64,000 nt of DNA from Microvelia longipes (Eukaryota; Arthropoda; Insecta; Hemiptera; Veliidae): NCBI GenBank assembly GCA_018340805.1, contig JACMZG010001908.1, forward strand, positions 15,727,170 to 15,791,169. Direction: 5' to 3'. This document shows, one piece after another, positions 1-37,394 of this stretch (positions are counted from its first letter, which is position 1; every line of letters begins with the position of its first letter). A model generated the notes under the pieces. It was not told the origin of the DNA, ran no database searches, and saw only the letters and a list, made by a program, of their open reading frames with translations. A program made the translations under genes and the position numbers.

Positions 1-26498
<26,498 letters not shown>

Positions 26499-26604
26499 CT
26501 GTAGGATCAAAATTAAATGTAATAGTTATTTATGCACCAAAGGAGTAATGAATGCTGTTAGTATGTCTCTGAGCAGTAAGTTGGTTCCTTAAGCGAAAAC
26601 CGTG

Positions 26605-26991
26605 TGTTAGGTCTATAGAGAGTCCTGATGTATCATTTAATACATAAGTAAACCATTAAAACTCCCTATAGGTCTCACACTGAGAGAGACATCTTAAAGG
26701 GCTTACCAATACCAATAAGGGAAGTTATATATATAAGACCACTAAGACTATGGAGGGCATTCCTAATTAGTCAAGAGTCAGTACCGTGTCGAGATACATC
26801 GTAGCAGTTCCGTTAATCACCCTCTACATCTGAGTATCGTCCCTCTACAAGTAAGTCCTTTAAGATAAAGCCATATATAATTATATCTCATCATTATACT
26901 ATATGTATTAATTACATTTTTACCAATAATATATTCTTTGATTATTATAATCTATTTATTTGTTAATCCCTTGAACCTGCGCACCATAACA
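26605..26991 (+). repeat. 5' LTR
   Basis: It begins TGTTA and ends TAACA. The last 85 bp (26907-26991) are identical or nearly so to 29543-29627. A primer-binding-like TGGTGAAGGCGCCG follows one base after the LTR. Confidence 0.82.
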
Positions 26992-27155
26992 CTGGTGAAG
27001 GCGCCGCTCTTTCCTTTTACCTGACCCGCCACTTTAATTCCTTTCAATCAAATTTATTAAAATTTAAAATATTTTTATCTCCCTGATAATCTTTTTTTAA
27101 TTTAATTTATAATTTGGGTTTTATTTATAACGTTTTGATTTATTCTTTAAATAAA

Positions 27156-27443
27156 ATGCAAAATTTTGACATTGATGAACTAGACATTGAACAGGTTAGA
27201 ACTTTAGGTGAAGACGATTTGCGTAGGTTATTAACGCAGTACCATTTATCTCTATCGGGATCTTTACCGGTTTGGAGACAGAGGGTATTGCGTCTATTAA
27301 CCCAACAATTAATACCTTCAGACCATGCAACTTACGATTCTTCTCCTAATACTACACCACTGGCTACTACTACTACTACTTCTACTATTACAACTACTAC
27401 ATTTACAAACACCAACAACACTGACTACTACAACATCTTCTAA
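27156..27443 (+). CDS. Gag N-terminal part with SAP-like motif (frame broken)
   Basis: The start ATG follows ATAAA. The sequence DIDELDIEQVRTLGEDDLRR, then LLTQYHLSLSG, resembles a SAP-type helix-turn-helix found at the start of many arthropod Gag proteins (family knowledge). After a Thr-rich run the frame stops at 27443. Thr/Pro-rich sequence continues in another frame (27325-27624), and the capsid frame begins at 27679. At least one frameshift therefore separates the parts, by decay or sequencing error. Confidence 0.65.
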   Translation: MQNFDIDELDIEQVRTLGEDDLRRLLTQYHLSLSGSLPVWRQRVLRLLTQQLIPSDHATYDSSPNTTPLATTTTTSTITTTTFTNTNNTDYYNIF

Positions 27444-27678
27444 CATACCTATTACAACTGCTTCGTTTTCTCATATCCCTCAGGTTAATACTAATCCCAC
27501 CCCGATTACAAGTCAAATCCCTTATTTTTCTCCATTCAATAATTCCCTAACAACACATTTCTACCCACCCAACCCACAACCTTCTTGCTCCTTTTCGCAA
27601 CATTTCCCCCTTCTTTTTCATTAAAACACTAATAACCCTCCTGGTACTACTTTTGTAGAATCTCCTTATAAAAATAAA

Positions 27679-28656
27679 TTGCTGACCTACGACCTTAATA
27701 CCCCTACTGATAATAAATCGTCTAACAATAAAATGCCTCTGGTACATCCGCCAAAATTTTCCGGAGACACCGACGTGCATTCCTTCATAAAAAATTTTGA
27801 GAGAGCTGCTTCGATAAATAAATGGTCTAACCAACAAATGATTTTATTGCTACCACTTTACCTCGATGGCCCTGCGGCTAGATTTTACGAAAATTTAGAA
27901 AGACAATATGATCGCGCGTTCGCTAATTTTTCGTGGGAACTCCTAAAAGACCAATTAATAAGGGCGTATTCCCCACCCCACGCAGAATTTATGTTAAAAC
28001 TAAAACTAGACAATACGTTTCAGGCCCCAAATCAACCATTACGTGAATATGCCGATATAGTAATTGACTTGTGCTACAGGATAAATCCGCACATGTGTGA
28101 GAAAGATATTATTCAATTTATTTTGAAAGGCCTTCAACCAAAGGTTTATGAACGAATATCAATTTTTCCTACGGATACTCTTAACAGATTATTTGAAAGC
28201 ATAGACCGGTATGTACAAGATTCTTTTATACTGGAATATAAAAAATCTTTTTCACAAATGAATAACTCTCAAAGCACCGCATCCTTAGAACAGAAAATAG
28301 AGGCATTACAACATCAAGTACATGCGATAGCGGTTACTAAATCTGATTCCCCTACAAAATCACCTAGTCAGCCCCGACGATTTGAACGGTCCACCTCAGT
28401 ACCTCCTAGAAAATTAGAATACCGAGGTACAACGCGTTTTACACAAAATAATTACTCCCCTAATAGATTTTCACAGAGACGAGTAAGCTGGTCGGACAAA
28501 CCTTCCCCACCTCCATTAATACCTCCACATTACCTCTCCCGATCCAAAAACACATTTCAACGAAATAAGACACCTCAACCACTCTGCCAACTCTGTCATT
28601 TGCCAAATCATGTTGCACTTTCTTGTCCGAAATGGAAAAACAGTCAAAAAAACTAA
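27679..28656 (+). CDS. Gag: capsid-like domain and CCHC zinc knuckle
   Basis: The 325-aa frame starts in a low-complexity stretch. Residues ~25-185 (from PPKFSGDTDVHSFIKNFERA on) fit a retrotransposon Gag capsid fold (F-S-G...W...L-x-G-x-A...F). Residues ~190-295 are basic and Pro/Ser-rich. The C-terminus has CQLCHLPNHVALSC, a C-x2-C-x4-H-x4-C knuckle for RNA binding. The stop lies directly after an A-AAA-AAC heptamer. Confidence 0.82.
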   Translation: MLTYDLNTPTDNKSSNNKMPLVHPPKFSGDTDVHSFIKNFERAASINKWSNQQMILLLPLYLDGPAARFYENLERQYDRAFANFSWELLKDQLIRAYSPPHAEFMLKLKLDNTFQAPNQPLREYADIVIDLCYRINPHMCEKDIIQFILKGLQPKVYERISIFPTDTLNRLFESIDRYVQDSFILEYKKSFSQMNNSQSTASLEQKIEALQHQVHAIAVTKSDSPTKSPSQPRRFERSTSVPPRKLEYRGTTRFTQNNYSPNRFSQRRVSWSDKPSPPPLIPPHYLSRSKNTFQRNKTPQPLCQLCHLPNHVALSCPKWKNSQKN

Positions 28657-29471
28657 TTACAACGGGATTGGACAAGTCTAGACGGATATTACCTCCAGTC
28701 CCGTCTAATAAAAAATATAAGGCAGATAAGAGTAAATATTTTGTTTCCCCAATTTTAACTTCATCAGCACTTACGATACGTGTCTCATTTTTTAACAATG
28801 TAATATTAGCATTAACGGATACAGGAGCTTCCGTTTCATGCATAAACTCGTCCTTATTGCCACAAAAAGAAAATAATCGAGATAAATTATCGACTATAAC
28901 TGCCGCTAATGGCCAACCGTTAAAGACATTAGGGATATTTGATATTACATTTTCTATTTCAAATAATTTTTTTAAAATTCCAGTTTTTTCAGTCCCAAAC
29001 TTACCTTGTCAATTATTACTAGGCACAGACTTTTTACAAAAATATAAGGCCACCATTTCCTTCCCGTTAAAAACTATTACCTTTAATTTTAAAGAAAATC
29101 CCTTTACTGTGCCGTTGTATTTAAATTCAAACCCATCTTCTCTATCTCCAATAATTCAAAGCTCTTCAAATTCCAGTCAAACCTCTAAACTTTATTCCTC
29201 CCTTATCGAGAATTATGAAACATCCCCATATATTGACCAAAAATCCGATGTTATAGACCGCCCTGTAAGCCCAATAAAATCAGTTGACACTACGACCATT
29301 ATACCCCAAATGCCTACTCCTACACCCGAAACCCCCCTTATTGCTAATAATAACTCTTCCATCCCAAATATGGACCCAATACCTGATGCGAACGACTCCC
29401 CTATGTCTTCAATAAACCCAGAAGGTCACAGGTCTATTAAATCCCAAATGACTACCCAGAATATTACTTAA
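28623..29471 (+). CDS. Retropepsin-like protease, rest of Pol deleted
   Basis: This frame is -1 relative to Gag and overlaps its end. About 60 residues in, ALTDTGASVSCI is the D-T-G-A active-site motif of retroviral-type aspartic proteases; LLLGTDFLQKY is the conserved flap-end motif (L-L-G-x-D-x-L). It would be made as a Gag-Pro fusion and cut the polyprotein. The tail is Ser/Pro/Thr-rich and stops at 29471 with no RT sequence. Confidence 0.82.
   Translation: MSEMEKQSKKLITTGLDKSRRILPPVPSNKKYKADKSKYFVSPILTSSALTIRVSFFNNVILALTDTGASVSCINSSLLPQKENNRDKLSTITAANGQPLKTLGIFDITFSISNNFFKIPVFSVPNLPCQLLLGTDFLQKYKATISFPLKTITFNFKENPFTVPLYLNSNPSSLSPIIQSSSNSSQTSKLYSSLIENYETSPYIDQKSDVIDRPVSPIKSVDTTTIIPQMPTPTPETPLIANNNSSIPNMDPIPDANDSPMSSINPEGHRSIKSQMTTQNIT
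28647..28653 (+). promoter_or_regulatory. Canonical -1 ribosomal frameshift heptamer
   Basis: A AAA AAC in the Gag frame sits directly before the Gag stop TAA (28654-28656). The protease frame continues in -1. This is the classical X-XXY-YYZ slippery form; a downstream stimulatory fold was not verified. Confidence 0.7.
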
Positions 29472-29542
29472 TACAGAAATACTTATTACTTAATACAGAA
29501 TATTACTTTTCCAGAATATTACTTGAACTGGATAGACAATTA

Positions 29543-29627
29543 ATTAATTACATTTTTACCAATAATATATTCTTTGATTATTATAATCTATTTATTTGTT
29601 AATCCCTTGAACCTGCGCACCATAACA
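29543..29627 (+). repeat. 3' LTR remnant (85 bp)
   Basis: It matches only the last 85 bp of the 5' LTR. The deletion that removed Pol also removed the first ~300 bp of this LTR. Just upstream, AGAATATTACTT is repeated three times (29460-29525). Confidence 0.82.
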
Positions 29628-29631
29628 CGTG

Positions 29632-30508
29632 GGTACCTGAGAAATTAACTACTGAGGTGAAGCCGAGGAATTTATGTGCTTAACTCCCGAAGTAAATCCA
29701 TGGGAGTTATGATTTGATTATTAACTCCCGGACGAAGCCGAAGGAGGTAATTATTGCGAGTATTATAATTATTATAGCATTTTAGTCCCAAGGTGCATAA
29801 AAGATTTTATCTCCAGACGTGGAGGTCATTTAATTATTGTTATATTGTTATTTTCATAAGTTTTGACCAGCCCCCCTTATAAATATAAAGGATACTGCTC
29901 CAAAAAATGGATGTATATTCCCTCCTATAAAATTTGAAGGCTCTAACCCCAATTATATGAAACACTTTTCTCTCCCAAGTAAGTGAAAAGTAACTTTTTC
30001 TTCCTTGGGAGAGAAAAGTAACTTTTTTTCCCTGGGAGAGAAAAGTACTTCCTTGACTAGCTTTTACTCCCTAAAAGCTAGTCAATAAACTTCACATTAT
30101 GCACCGCCTGGAGATAATAAACTATTATTAGCAAACTAATAATACCTAGAGTAAGAACTAGAGTATCTTCTAGGTTGGTTGTATAGGTTAGAATAAGACC
30201 TATATCAATGTAATGGAGTGGTAATTTTGCCTATAGGGTCCTGATTTTGAGATGGATGTATAAGTAGTAAATATCAATGAACACATATTCCTTTTTGCTA
30301 AATCAAATTTATTGATTCTGATCCCTAAAAAATTTGACGCGAGACTATCGGCTCAATTATTACCATAGATCTTCTCCACAGATATAATATAGTTCTGAAG
30401 GTTCAACCTACAGAAATATTATCAAAACATAATGATTTATGTCTCCACGAGGAGAGACCTCGTGGTCTACAATAGTCTACATTATTGCTTTAGGCAAAGA
30501 GATATATA
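29632..30508. other. Repeat-like intergenic or intronic stretch
   Basis: There are short direct repeats (TAACTCCCG; CTTGGGAGAGAAAAGTAACT at 30003-30050) and the GAAGCCGA motif. No gene was recognised. Confidence 0.45.
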
Positions 30509-30811
30509 CTAAAGGGGGCATAGCCTATCTCAATACATTGAAAGGCCTGAAACGTCGTTTTGGGACTCTCAGGGGCCCCTGGTTACCTCAGGGGCTCTGT
30601 GTAACCTCATTGAAACCTCCGAGAGTGAGTTAAGGTTATAATAATTCAATAGTTTTCGGCTTTCCGCACATAGTTTGTGTTTTGATTTGTATTTTTAACG
30701 TTCTTCTATGTAGTTACTGTAATTTAGTAGTGATTATTTGATTAAATTTTTTAGCGAAGGTGGTCAGGTTACTTTCGATGTTTCAAAATTCAATCAACAG
30801 GGCCCCTCTAG
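30509..30811 (+). mobile_element. MITE copy 2, TA target duplication
   Basis: This is the full-length relative of 20652-20940. The ends CTAAAGGGGGC and GGCCCCTCTAG are inverted and flanked by TA on both sides (30507-30508, 30812-30813). Confidence 0.82.
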
Positions 30812-31556
30812 TAATACTATCTCTATGGCTTTAGATGTCTACTAAGGAACCTACAGTTTCCTTTTTGTTTTTATTATACACTTTTGCAGCATAAAACATC
30901 AGGTATGGGGTACCTCGGAACTTTCCCTCGTGTTATCGGATACGCTGCGGACTCGTTTCTCTTGTCCTCAAGATATGAAACATGGGTAATTTATAATTTA
31001 GAAAATATTTGAACTCACTTTACTCGTCTTTATTTAGAGAGTATCTGGTTTAATCCCAGCGGTCACCTACACACCTGCCAATTACACTCAATTTTGCTCA
31101 ATGCTTGCGTTGCGACGTAAACCGAGGATATACTAGTTTATTAAAATAAATTTTTGTATAAATCGTATATACCGAGGTAGGCAATGTATGATGTCATCAA
31201 AGTTTTTTAAATTTAAAACGGTTTTCAAGCAAGGTATCATATTTCAAGATTATTGACAAGCTGAATCGAATGAAAGTTGTATTAGATCAATCGAACAATC
31301 CTAAGTTCCCAAAAATGTACGTGAATGACCTCATAACAGTTAATGAATCTCAGGTGTTCAATCATTTGCTCCCGAAGAGACAACAGTAAACGGAAGAGGA
31401 ACAAAGTGGGACTGCTTGGCGAGATGTCAATTAACAATAAATGATACAAAACAACCACAAGAGGAAGTGGCCACAAGAGGAAGACCCCGGGACGCGGTAC
31501 TCCTCGTCCCTTGGACGAGGAGGTCCAAGCACCCAAGGGTTTCTTATAGTCGTAGT
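30812..31556. other. Unassigned stretch with a repeat fragment
   Basis: GGTACCTCGGAACTTTCC and GCGGACTCGTTTCTCTTGTC at 30908-30970 match the CTCGCTTCGCTCGTC family. A plus-strand frame at 31416-31601 (contains PRDAVLLVPWTRR) has slightly higher GC but no recognised domain. Nothing else was seen. Confidence 0.4.
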
Positions 31557-31894
31557 AATCCCTTTTTTAGTTGTAATCCTGCCTTTATAATAAATTTATA
31601 ATGGATACAAATTTTAAATTAATTATGACAAGGACTGTCTCATAATAACTATGAGAACTTAAACAATATGTATAATAAGCTTTGGCTTACATTATAATTA
31701 GTGAATAGATTTTTACTTACATATGCTACTCACGGACCGTTTTGCTTTCGTAAAGAAAAAAAATATGAAAGGTAAACATTAATTGTAAATAAAAATAACA
31801 CAACAATAAAACTCAGATTAATTTTGTTCAAAAACTTTATGAAAGAATTTCATCTGAATCATTATATAAAGGTTTATATCAAGCGATGTTAGAA

Positions 31895-33770
31895 ATGTAT
31901 AAGGTGATTCAATGCGATTTAAACAAACAAACATTCGAACCCAAGCTGATTTTATAAGGTGATTCAATGAGATGTAAACAAACAAACGCATTCGGAGGTT
32001 ACCCAAGCTGATAGAATTTATAAGGTGATTCAATGAGATGTAAACAAACCAAATGCATTCGGAGGTTAACCCAAGCTGATAAATTTATAAGTGATTCAAT
32101 GAGATGTAACAAACCAAACGCATTCGGAGGTTAACCCAAGCTGATAGAATTTATAAGGTGATTCAATGCGATGTAAACAAAAAAACGCATTCGGAGGTTA
32201 ACCAAGCTGATAGAATTTATAAGGTGATTCAATGAGATGTAAACAAACCAAACGCATTCGGAGGTTAACCCAAGCTGATAGAATTTATAAGGTGATTCAA
32301 TGAGATGTAAACAACAAACACATTCGGAGGTTAACCAAGTGATAGAATTTATAAGGTGATTCAGAGATGTAAACAAACCATTCGGAGTTAACCCAAGCTG
32401 ATTCAATGAGATGTAAACAACCAACGCTTCGGAGGTTAACCCAAGCTGATATTTATAGGTGATTCAATGAGATGTAACAAACCAAACGCATTCGGAGGTT
32501 AACCCAAGCTGATAGAATTTATAAGGTGATTCAATGCGATGTAACAAACCAAACGCATTCGGAGGTTAACCCAAGCTGATAGAATTATAAGGTTCAATGA
32601 GATGTAAACAACCAAACGCATTCGGAGGTTAACCCAAGCTGATAGAATTATAAGGTGATTCAATGCGATGTAAAAACCAAACGCATTCGGAGGTTAACCA
32701 AGCTGATAGAATTTATAAGGTGATTCAATGCGATGTAAACAAACCAACGCATTCGGAGGTTAACCCAAGCTGATAGAATTTCGATTCAATGAGATGTAAA
32801 CCGCATTCGGAGGTTAACCAAGCTGATAGAATTATAAGGTGATTCAATGGATGTAAACAAACCAAACGCATTCGGAGGTTAACCCAAGCTGATAGAATTT
32901 ATAAGGTGATTCAATGCGATGTAAACAACAAACGCATTCGGAGTTACCCAAGCTGATAGAATTTATAAGGTGATTCATGCGATGTAAACAAACCAAACGC
33001 AAGAACCCAAGCTGATAGAATTTATAAGGTGATTCAATGAAAACAACAAAAGCATTCGGAGGTTATGATAGAATTTATAAGGTGATTCAATGAGATGTAA
33101 ACAACAAACGCATTCGGAGGTTAACCCAAGCTGATAGAATTTATAAGGTGATTCAATGCGATGTAAACAAACAAAACGCATTCGGAGGTTAACCAAGCTG
33201 ATAGAATTTATAAGGTGATTCAATGCGATGTAAACAAACCAAACGCATTCGGAGGTTAACCCAAGCTGATAGAATTTATAAGGTGATTCAATGGATGTAA
33301 ACAAACCAAACGCATTCGGAGGTTAACCCAAGCTGATAGAATTTATAAGGTGATTCAATGCGATGTAAACAAACCAAACGCATTCGGAGGTTAACCCAAG
33401 CTGATAGAATTTATAAGGTGATTCAATGGATGTAAACAAACAAAAGCATTCGGGAGGTTAACCCAAGCTGATAGAATTTATAAGGTGATTCAATGAGATG
33501 TAAACAAACCAAACGCATTCGGAGGTTAACCCAAGCTGATAGAATTTATAAGGTGATTCAATGAGATGTAAACAAACAAACGCATTCGGAGGTTAACCAA
33601 GCTGATAGAATTTATAAGGTGATTCAATGCGATGTTAAACAAACCAAACGCATTCGGAGGTTAACCCAAGCTGATAGATTTATAAGGTTGAACATGAGAT
33701 GTAAACAAACAAAGCAGAGAATGGATATACCAAGCATTCGGAGGTAGAATTAGATATAAGGTGATTCCGG
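31895..33770 (+). repeat. 68-bp satellite array, copy A (~28 monomers)
   Basis: The consensus monomer begins GAATTTATAAGGTGATTCAA and includes ACGCATTCGGAGGTTAACCC. The second half of the first motif varies TGAGATG/TGCGATG. Many monomers miss one or a few bases. The open frames across it are artefacts of the repeat. Confidence 0.97.
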
Positions 33771-33799
33771 TTTTTTTTAATTTAATCATTTTTTTTTAC

Positions 33800-34060
33800 G
33801 TTTAGTTATAGTCCGAAATTAACGTCATTGCAGAATAAATAGTATATTCTCAATGTTGAAGGGCTATGCCTTACCGATTCCTGCAATGACGTCACACGTC
33901 ATTCATAAAAACGTCAGGTTATAACTTCCGAATGCGTTTGTTACATCGAATTGAATCACCTTGTAAATTTCTAACATCTTGGGTTTAACCTGACTTTTTT
34001 ATAAATGACATGAGACGTCATTGTAAGAATCGGTATAGTCGGTTAACATTGAAAATTCCC
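33800..34060. repeat. Inverted monomer and palindromic flank of the satellite, copy A
   Basis: AACTTCCGAATGCGTTTG and TTGAATCACCTTGTAAATTT (33925-33972) are the reverse complement of a satellite monomer. Around it, AACGTCATTGCA and TGCAATGACGTC and ATGAGACGTCATTG form inverted blocks. The array thus lies between inverted monomer copies, as in fold-back or Helitron-like non-autonomous elements. Confidence 0.7.
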
Positions 34061-34189
34061 TTTTATAGGGGTACTCTGAACTTTTCATCATCACATCGGG
34101 TTCGCTACGCTCATTCTCTCCTACTTCGGACTCGCTTTGCTCGTCTTCAGAATATCGCTACGTGAATATTTTAGGATGTGTGTTCCTTT

Positions 34190-35780
34190 GAAAAATACAG
34201 ACAAAATGAGTTACGAGCATTGCTTGACAATTGATTAACTGCTTAGGTTCTAAAGCATGAACCGGAACCTTAAGCAAAAAATGGGTTGCTAAGTACGGAA
34301 ACACGCATTCTAAATGAAGTTCGGGGATCACAGCGCCGAAATTATTTATTTAGTAGTTGTAAACTTATATAATTTAAAAAACTATAAAAATTATTATTCT
34401 AACCAGGATTGTTGTCAAGCATGGAAACACGCATCCAAAAGAAATTCGCCCGACATGCGGACCACCGCGCCAGAATTATTTTCTGTTACAACGTATTACT
34501 AGCAATTGAACGAACGTCAGCAGCCTTGTTAGTTATCCAATTGGTACGATGTTTAACAAAAACATTAGTGTTTCTACGTGAGGCGATACATCCAACAAAA
34601 TAACCCTTTTTCTAAAATTCATACTGATACCAGCAAGCGAAGCAAGACCCTTATTAATAAGTCTCTCCCTGTTGCGGAAGCATAAGATTATTGTTTTTTT
34701 TTATTTAATGTAAAATTATAACCATTCGTTAAACAAAAGCGGATCATAAAGGTTTAAGCATGAGTTACTTTTAACTTAATGGTGATTAGTTAATATAAAT
34801 GTACAAGATTTTGTTCGTATAGGACACGATAACTTATGTTGTATTCTATCTATATCTGTTAATAGTCGATCTCAAAAATCTCCAGAATGTTAAGCATACA
34901 TACAAAGTTAAGTTTTACGATCGGCATTAGGTCCGATTTTGTCGTTAGACTCATAAAACATTTTGTGAAACAAATTTCGTTTTTCAAATAATATATTTAG
35001 GGAATTTGCTAATATTCATAGCAGTATGCCACTTTCAAGGGTCACGCAGTGGCCAAGGGCACAGAGCAACCTATGGCTTCTTATTATTCTAAGCGCTGTG
35101 AAGAATTAAAAATTCTGGCGCGGTGGTCCGCATGTTTGGCAAATTTCCTTTGGATGCGAGCACTCAAACCCAGAGTACCTGGGTTCAAATCCTAGTAGGG
35201 ACAATAATTTTTTGTCGTTTTTTACCTAATATAAGTTTACAACTAGAAAATAATTCTGGCGCGGTGGTCCGCATGTCGGGCGAATTTCCTTTGGATGCGT
35301 GTTTCCGTGCTTAACAACAATCCTGGTTGGAATGATAATTTTTATAGTTTTATACATTATATAAGTTTACAACTACTAAATAAATAAATCCGGCGCGGTG
35401 GTCCGCTGTCGGGCGAATTTCATTTAGAATGCGTGTTTCCGTGCTAAACAGCCCATTTCTTGCTTATGCAAGAACCATGCCCATTGCGTGGTTCCGGTTC
35501 ATACTTTAGAACCTAAGCAGTTACTCAATTGTCAAGCACTGCTCGTAACTCATTTTGTCTGTATTTTCCAAAGGAAATGCTCTAAAACCTTTAAAGATAA
35601 CTAACTAAGCTTAAAGATAAGTAACTAATCTTTAAACTAGTGCAAATAATAGTGCGTACTTCTAATTTTAGAGGCATAGTTTTGTACAACCAACTGGATA
35701 ATTATGCGCATTTCCTTTGGAAAATACAGATGCCATGACGCCTATCCCATTAGCCGAATTTCCAAAGGAAATTCGCTAAA
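34190..35780. repeat. Block of tRNA-like modules in both orientations, copy A
   Basis: GCGCGGTGGTCCGCATGT modules start at about 35114, 35254 and 35394 on plus and one lies on minus at 34425-34482. The module at 35114 has ACCTGGGTTCAAATCC, a B-box-like sequence. A second motif (AATGAGTTACGAGCA; CTTAGGTTCTAAAGCATGAA) occurs in inverted pairs at 34205-34275 and 35490-35560, as also in the hAT element near 15000-15240. Confidence 0.65.
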
Positions 35781-37080
35781 AATAAGCAAACCCCAATATC
35801 TTTACTATACTACATTTTTAAAATAAAGCATTTTACAAATATATAAATAAAAGTAATTAAATCTGTTGAGCTGAGCTCATTAAATATGTGAACATGTGTT
35901 GGAGGCAAAATGAGACAACGAAAAGAAAAATATTATAGACACATCCCCCTTTAATGAAAAGGTATTGTATTAAATTTAAAGAGATTTCCGTAAATTATTT
36001 AGGTTGTGGAGACTCAATGATCCTTGATTATTGGGAATAAAGATTTCAATTATAATAAATCAAACATTTTGGCAAACAATTTTTATTTAACAAAGACTTA
36101 TACTTATAATACAAAATACAGTTACAAAATTCAGTGGTTTATTTACCTAGAAGTCTTAAAGTTTCTAAAGATTATAAATTAAATGAAACAAGAAATTTTT
36201 TATTTTTACATTTCAGTACAAATTTAGAAGTAAAAAATGTTACATAAGAGTTTAAGTCAAGTTTTTCTCACAACAGTAACCAGCAAGAAAACATAAGTTT
36301 TTGTTTAAATTGTTTTTTTACTAACATGTATGATAAACACACAGTATTTTTAAGTGCATCAAGTACCTATAATAGATTTGTATATTTCAAATTTAAATAA
36401 TAATAAAAAAATGTATGTCTTCCAGTGGTAACTGCATCAAAATAAATTATGAATCCGACGTATTGCTTCCACTGTGAGAGGCACATCCAGGGGTGTAGGA
36501 TATCATGAATGAATCCGATGTATTGCTACGTACTTTCTTTTTTATTCTTTAGACCCATTCTACCCAAATACTAACATTTTTAAATATCATGGCCTTTAAA
36601 CTTTTAATGTTTCACAAACTTTTATTAAAAAAATCGGGTACAAGATAGTTAGGAACTTTTCCTCATTACATCAGATTTACTACGCTCATCCTCCCACCTT
36701 CAGACACGCTTCACTTGTCCTCAGAATATACAAGTTGTTAAATTTATACTGCTAAACATCTTCAGACTCACTTCGCTCGTCCTCAGATAATAAATATATT
36801 CGTTTCATTCCCTGCAGTCACCTATCCATCCATCTAACATCCATGCTGCTTACATTTATGATTCACCAAAAATCATGGATATAATAGTCGAATTTAAACG
36901 AAACTTGGTGAACTTATTTATTATGTGAAGGTACATAATTAACCAAATTTCAAGTCAATTGATTATTTTCCGATTTTTTACATTGGATTCCAAATTCAAG
37001 TTTCAAATTTCAATTGGATCACATCATTTTTCTGTGTTTTATGATTTTTCAAAATTTACACTGTTATTATTTAAGATGAG
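35781..37080. other. AT-rich filler of copy A
   Basis: There is one full 60-bp unit (TGAATCCGACGTATTGCTTC...) at about 36450-36510, which is tripled in copy B, and CTCACTTCGCTCGTCCTCAG near 36769. No gene was seen. Confidence 0.5.
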
Positions 37081-37394
37081 GTTGTGTCCTATAGGGTGGT
37101 AATAAAAAACTACGATTAATGTGACGTTTCGGCTATGAAGCCATTATCAAACCTAAAAATAAATGTATTAACAATTAATTAGACAGATAATACAATAAAG
37201 ATTATTATAAAAGAACCTACAACATCTCATGAGTTTAAGAAGAAAAAGAAGAGTAAAAAATACTTACAATGGAGAAAAAGTAGACCTCTTTATTTTAAGA
37301 GGACCTTTTATTTTATTTTTAGGTTTGATAATGGCTTCATAGCCGAAACGTCACATTAATTGTAGTTTTTTATTACCACCCTATAGGACACAAC
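37081..37394. mobile_element. Fold-back element, copy A
   Basis: The ends GTTGTGTCCTATAGGGTGGT and ACCACCCTATAGGACACAAC are inverted; the arms extend ~80 bp to TTATCAAACCTAAAAATAAA. Each arm holds GGCTTCATAGCCGAAACGTC or its complement. The counterpart lies at 45446-45764. Confidence 0.88.

Larger units (their letters stand above)
26605..29627 (+). mobile_element. LTR retrotransposon, internally deleted (gag and protease only)
   Basis: The 5' LTR runs 26605-26991 (TGTTAG...CATAACA). The same end closes the element at 29627. CGTG flanks both sides (26601-26604, 29628-29631) as a 4-bp target duplication. The interior encodes a SAP-like N-terminal part, a capsid-like Gag with a zinc knuckle and an aspartic protease. 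Reverse transcriptase, RNase H, integrase and most of the 3' LTR are missing, so it cannot move by itself. The order and TSD fit Ty3/gypsy or a related arthropod lineage; without RT the clade is open. Confidence 0.88.

Noticed and set aside
31818..33304. Minus-strand open frames across the 68-bp repeats (also at 41621-41838)
   Set aside because: They are periodic translations of the satellite, broken differently in each monomer, and have no protein features.
35113..35202. tRNA gene candidate with GGGTTCAAATCC
   Set aside because: Acceptor-stem halves do not pair, and the sequence belongs to a multi-copy repeat module.
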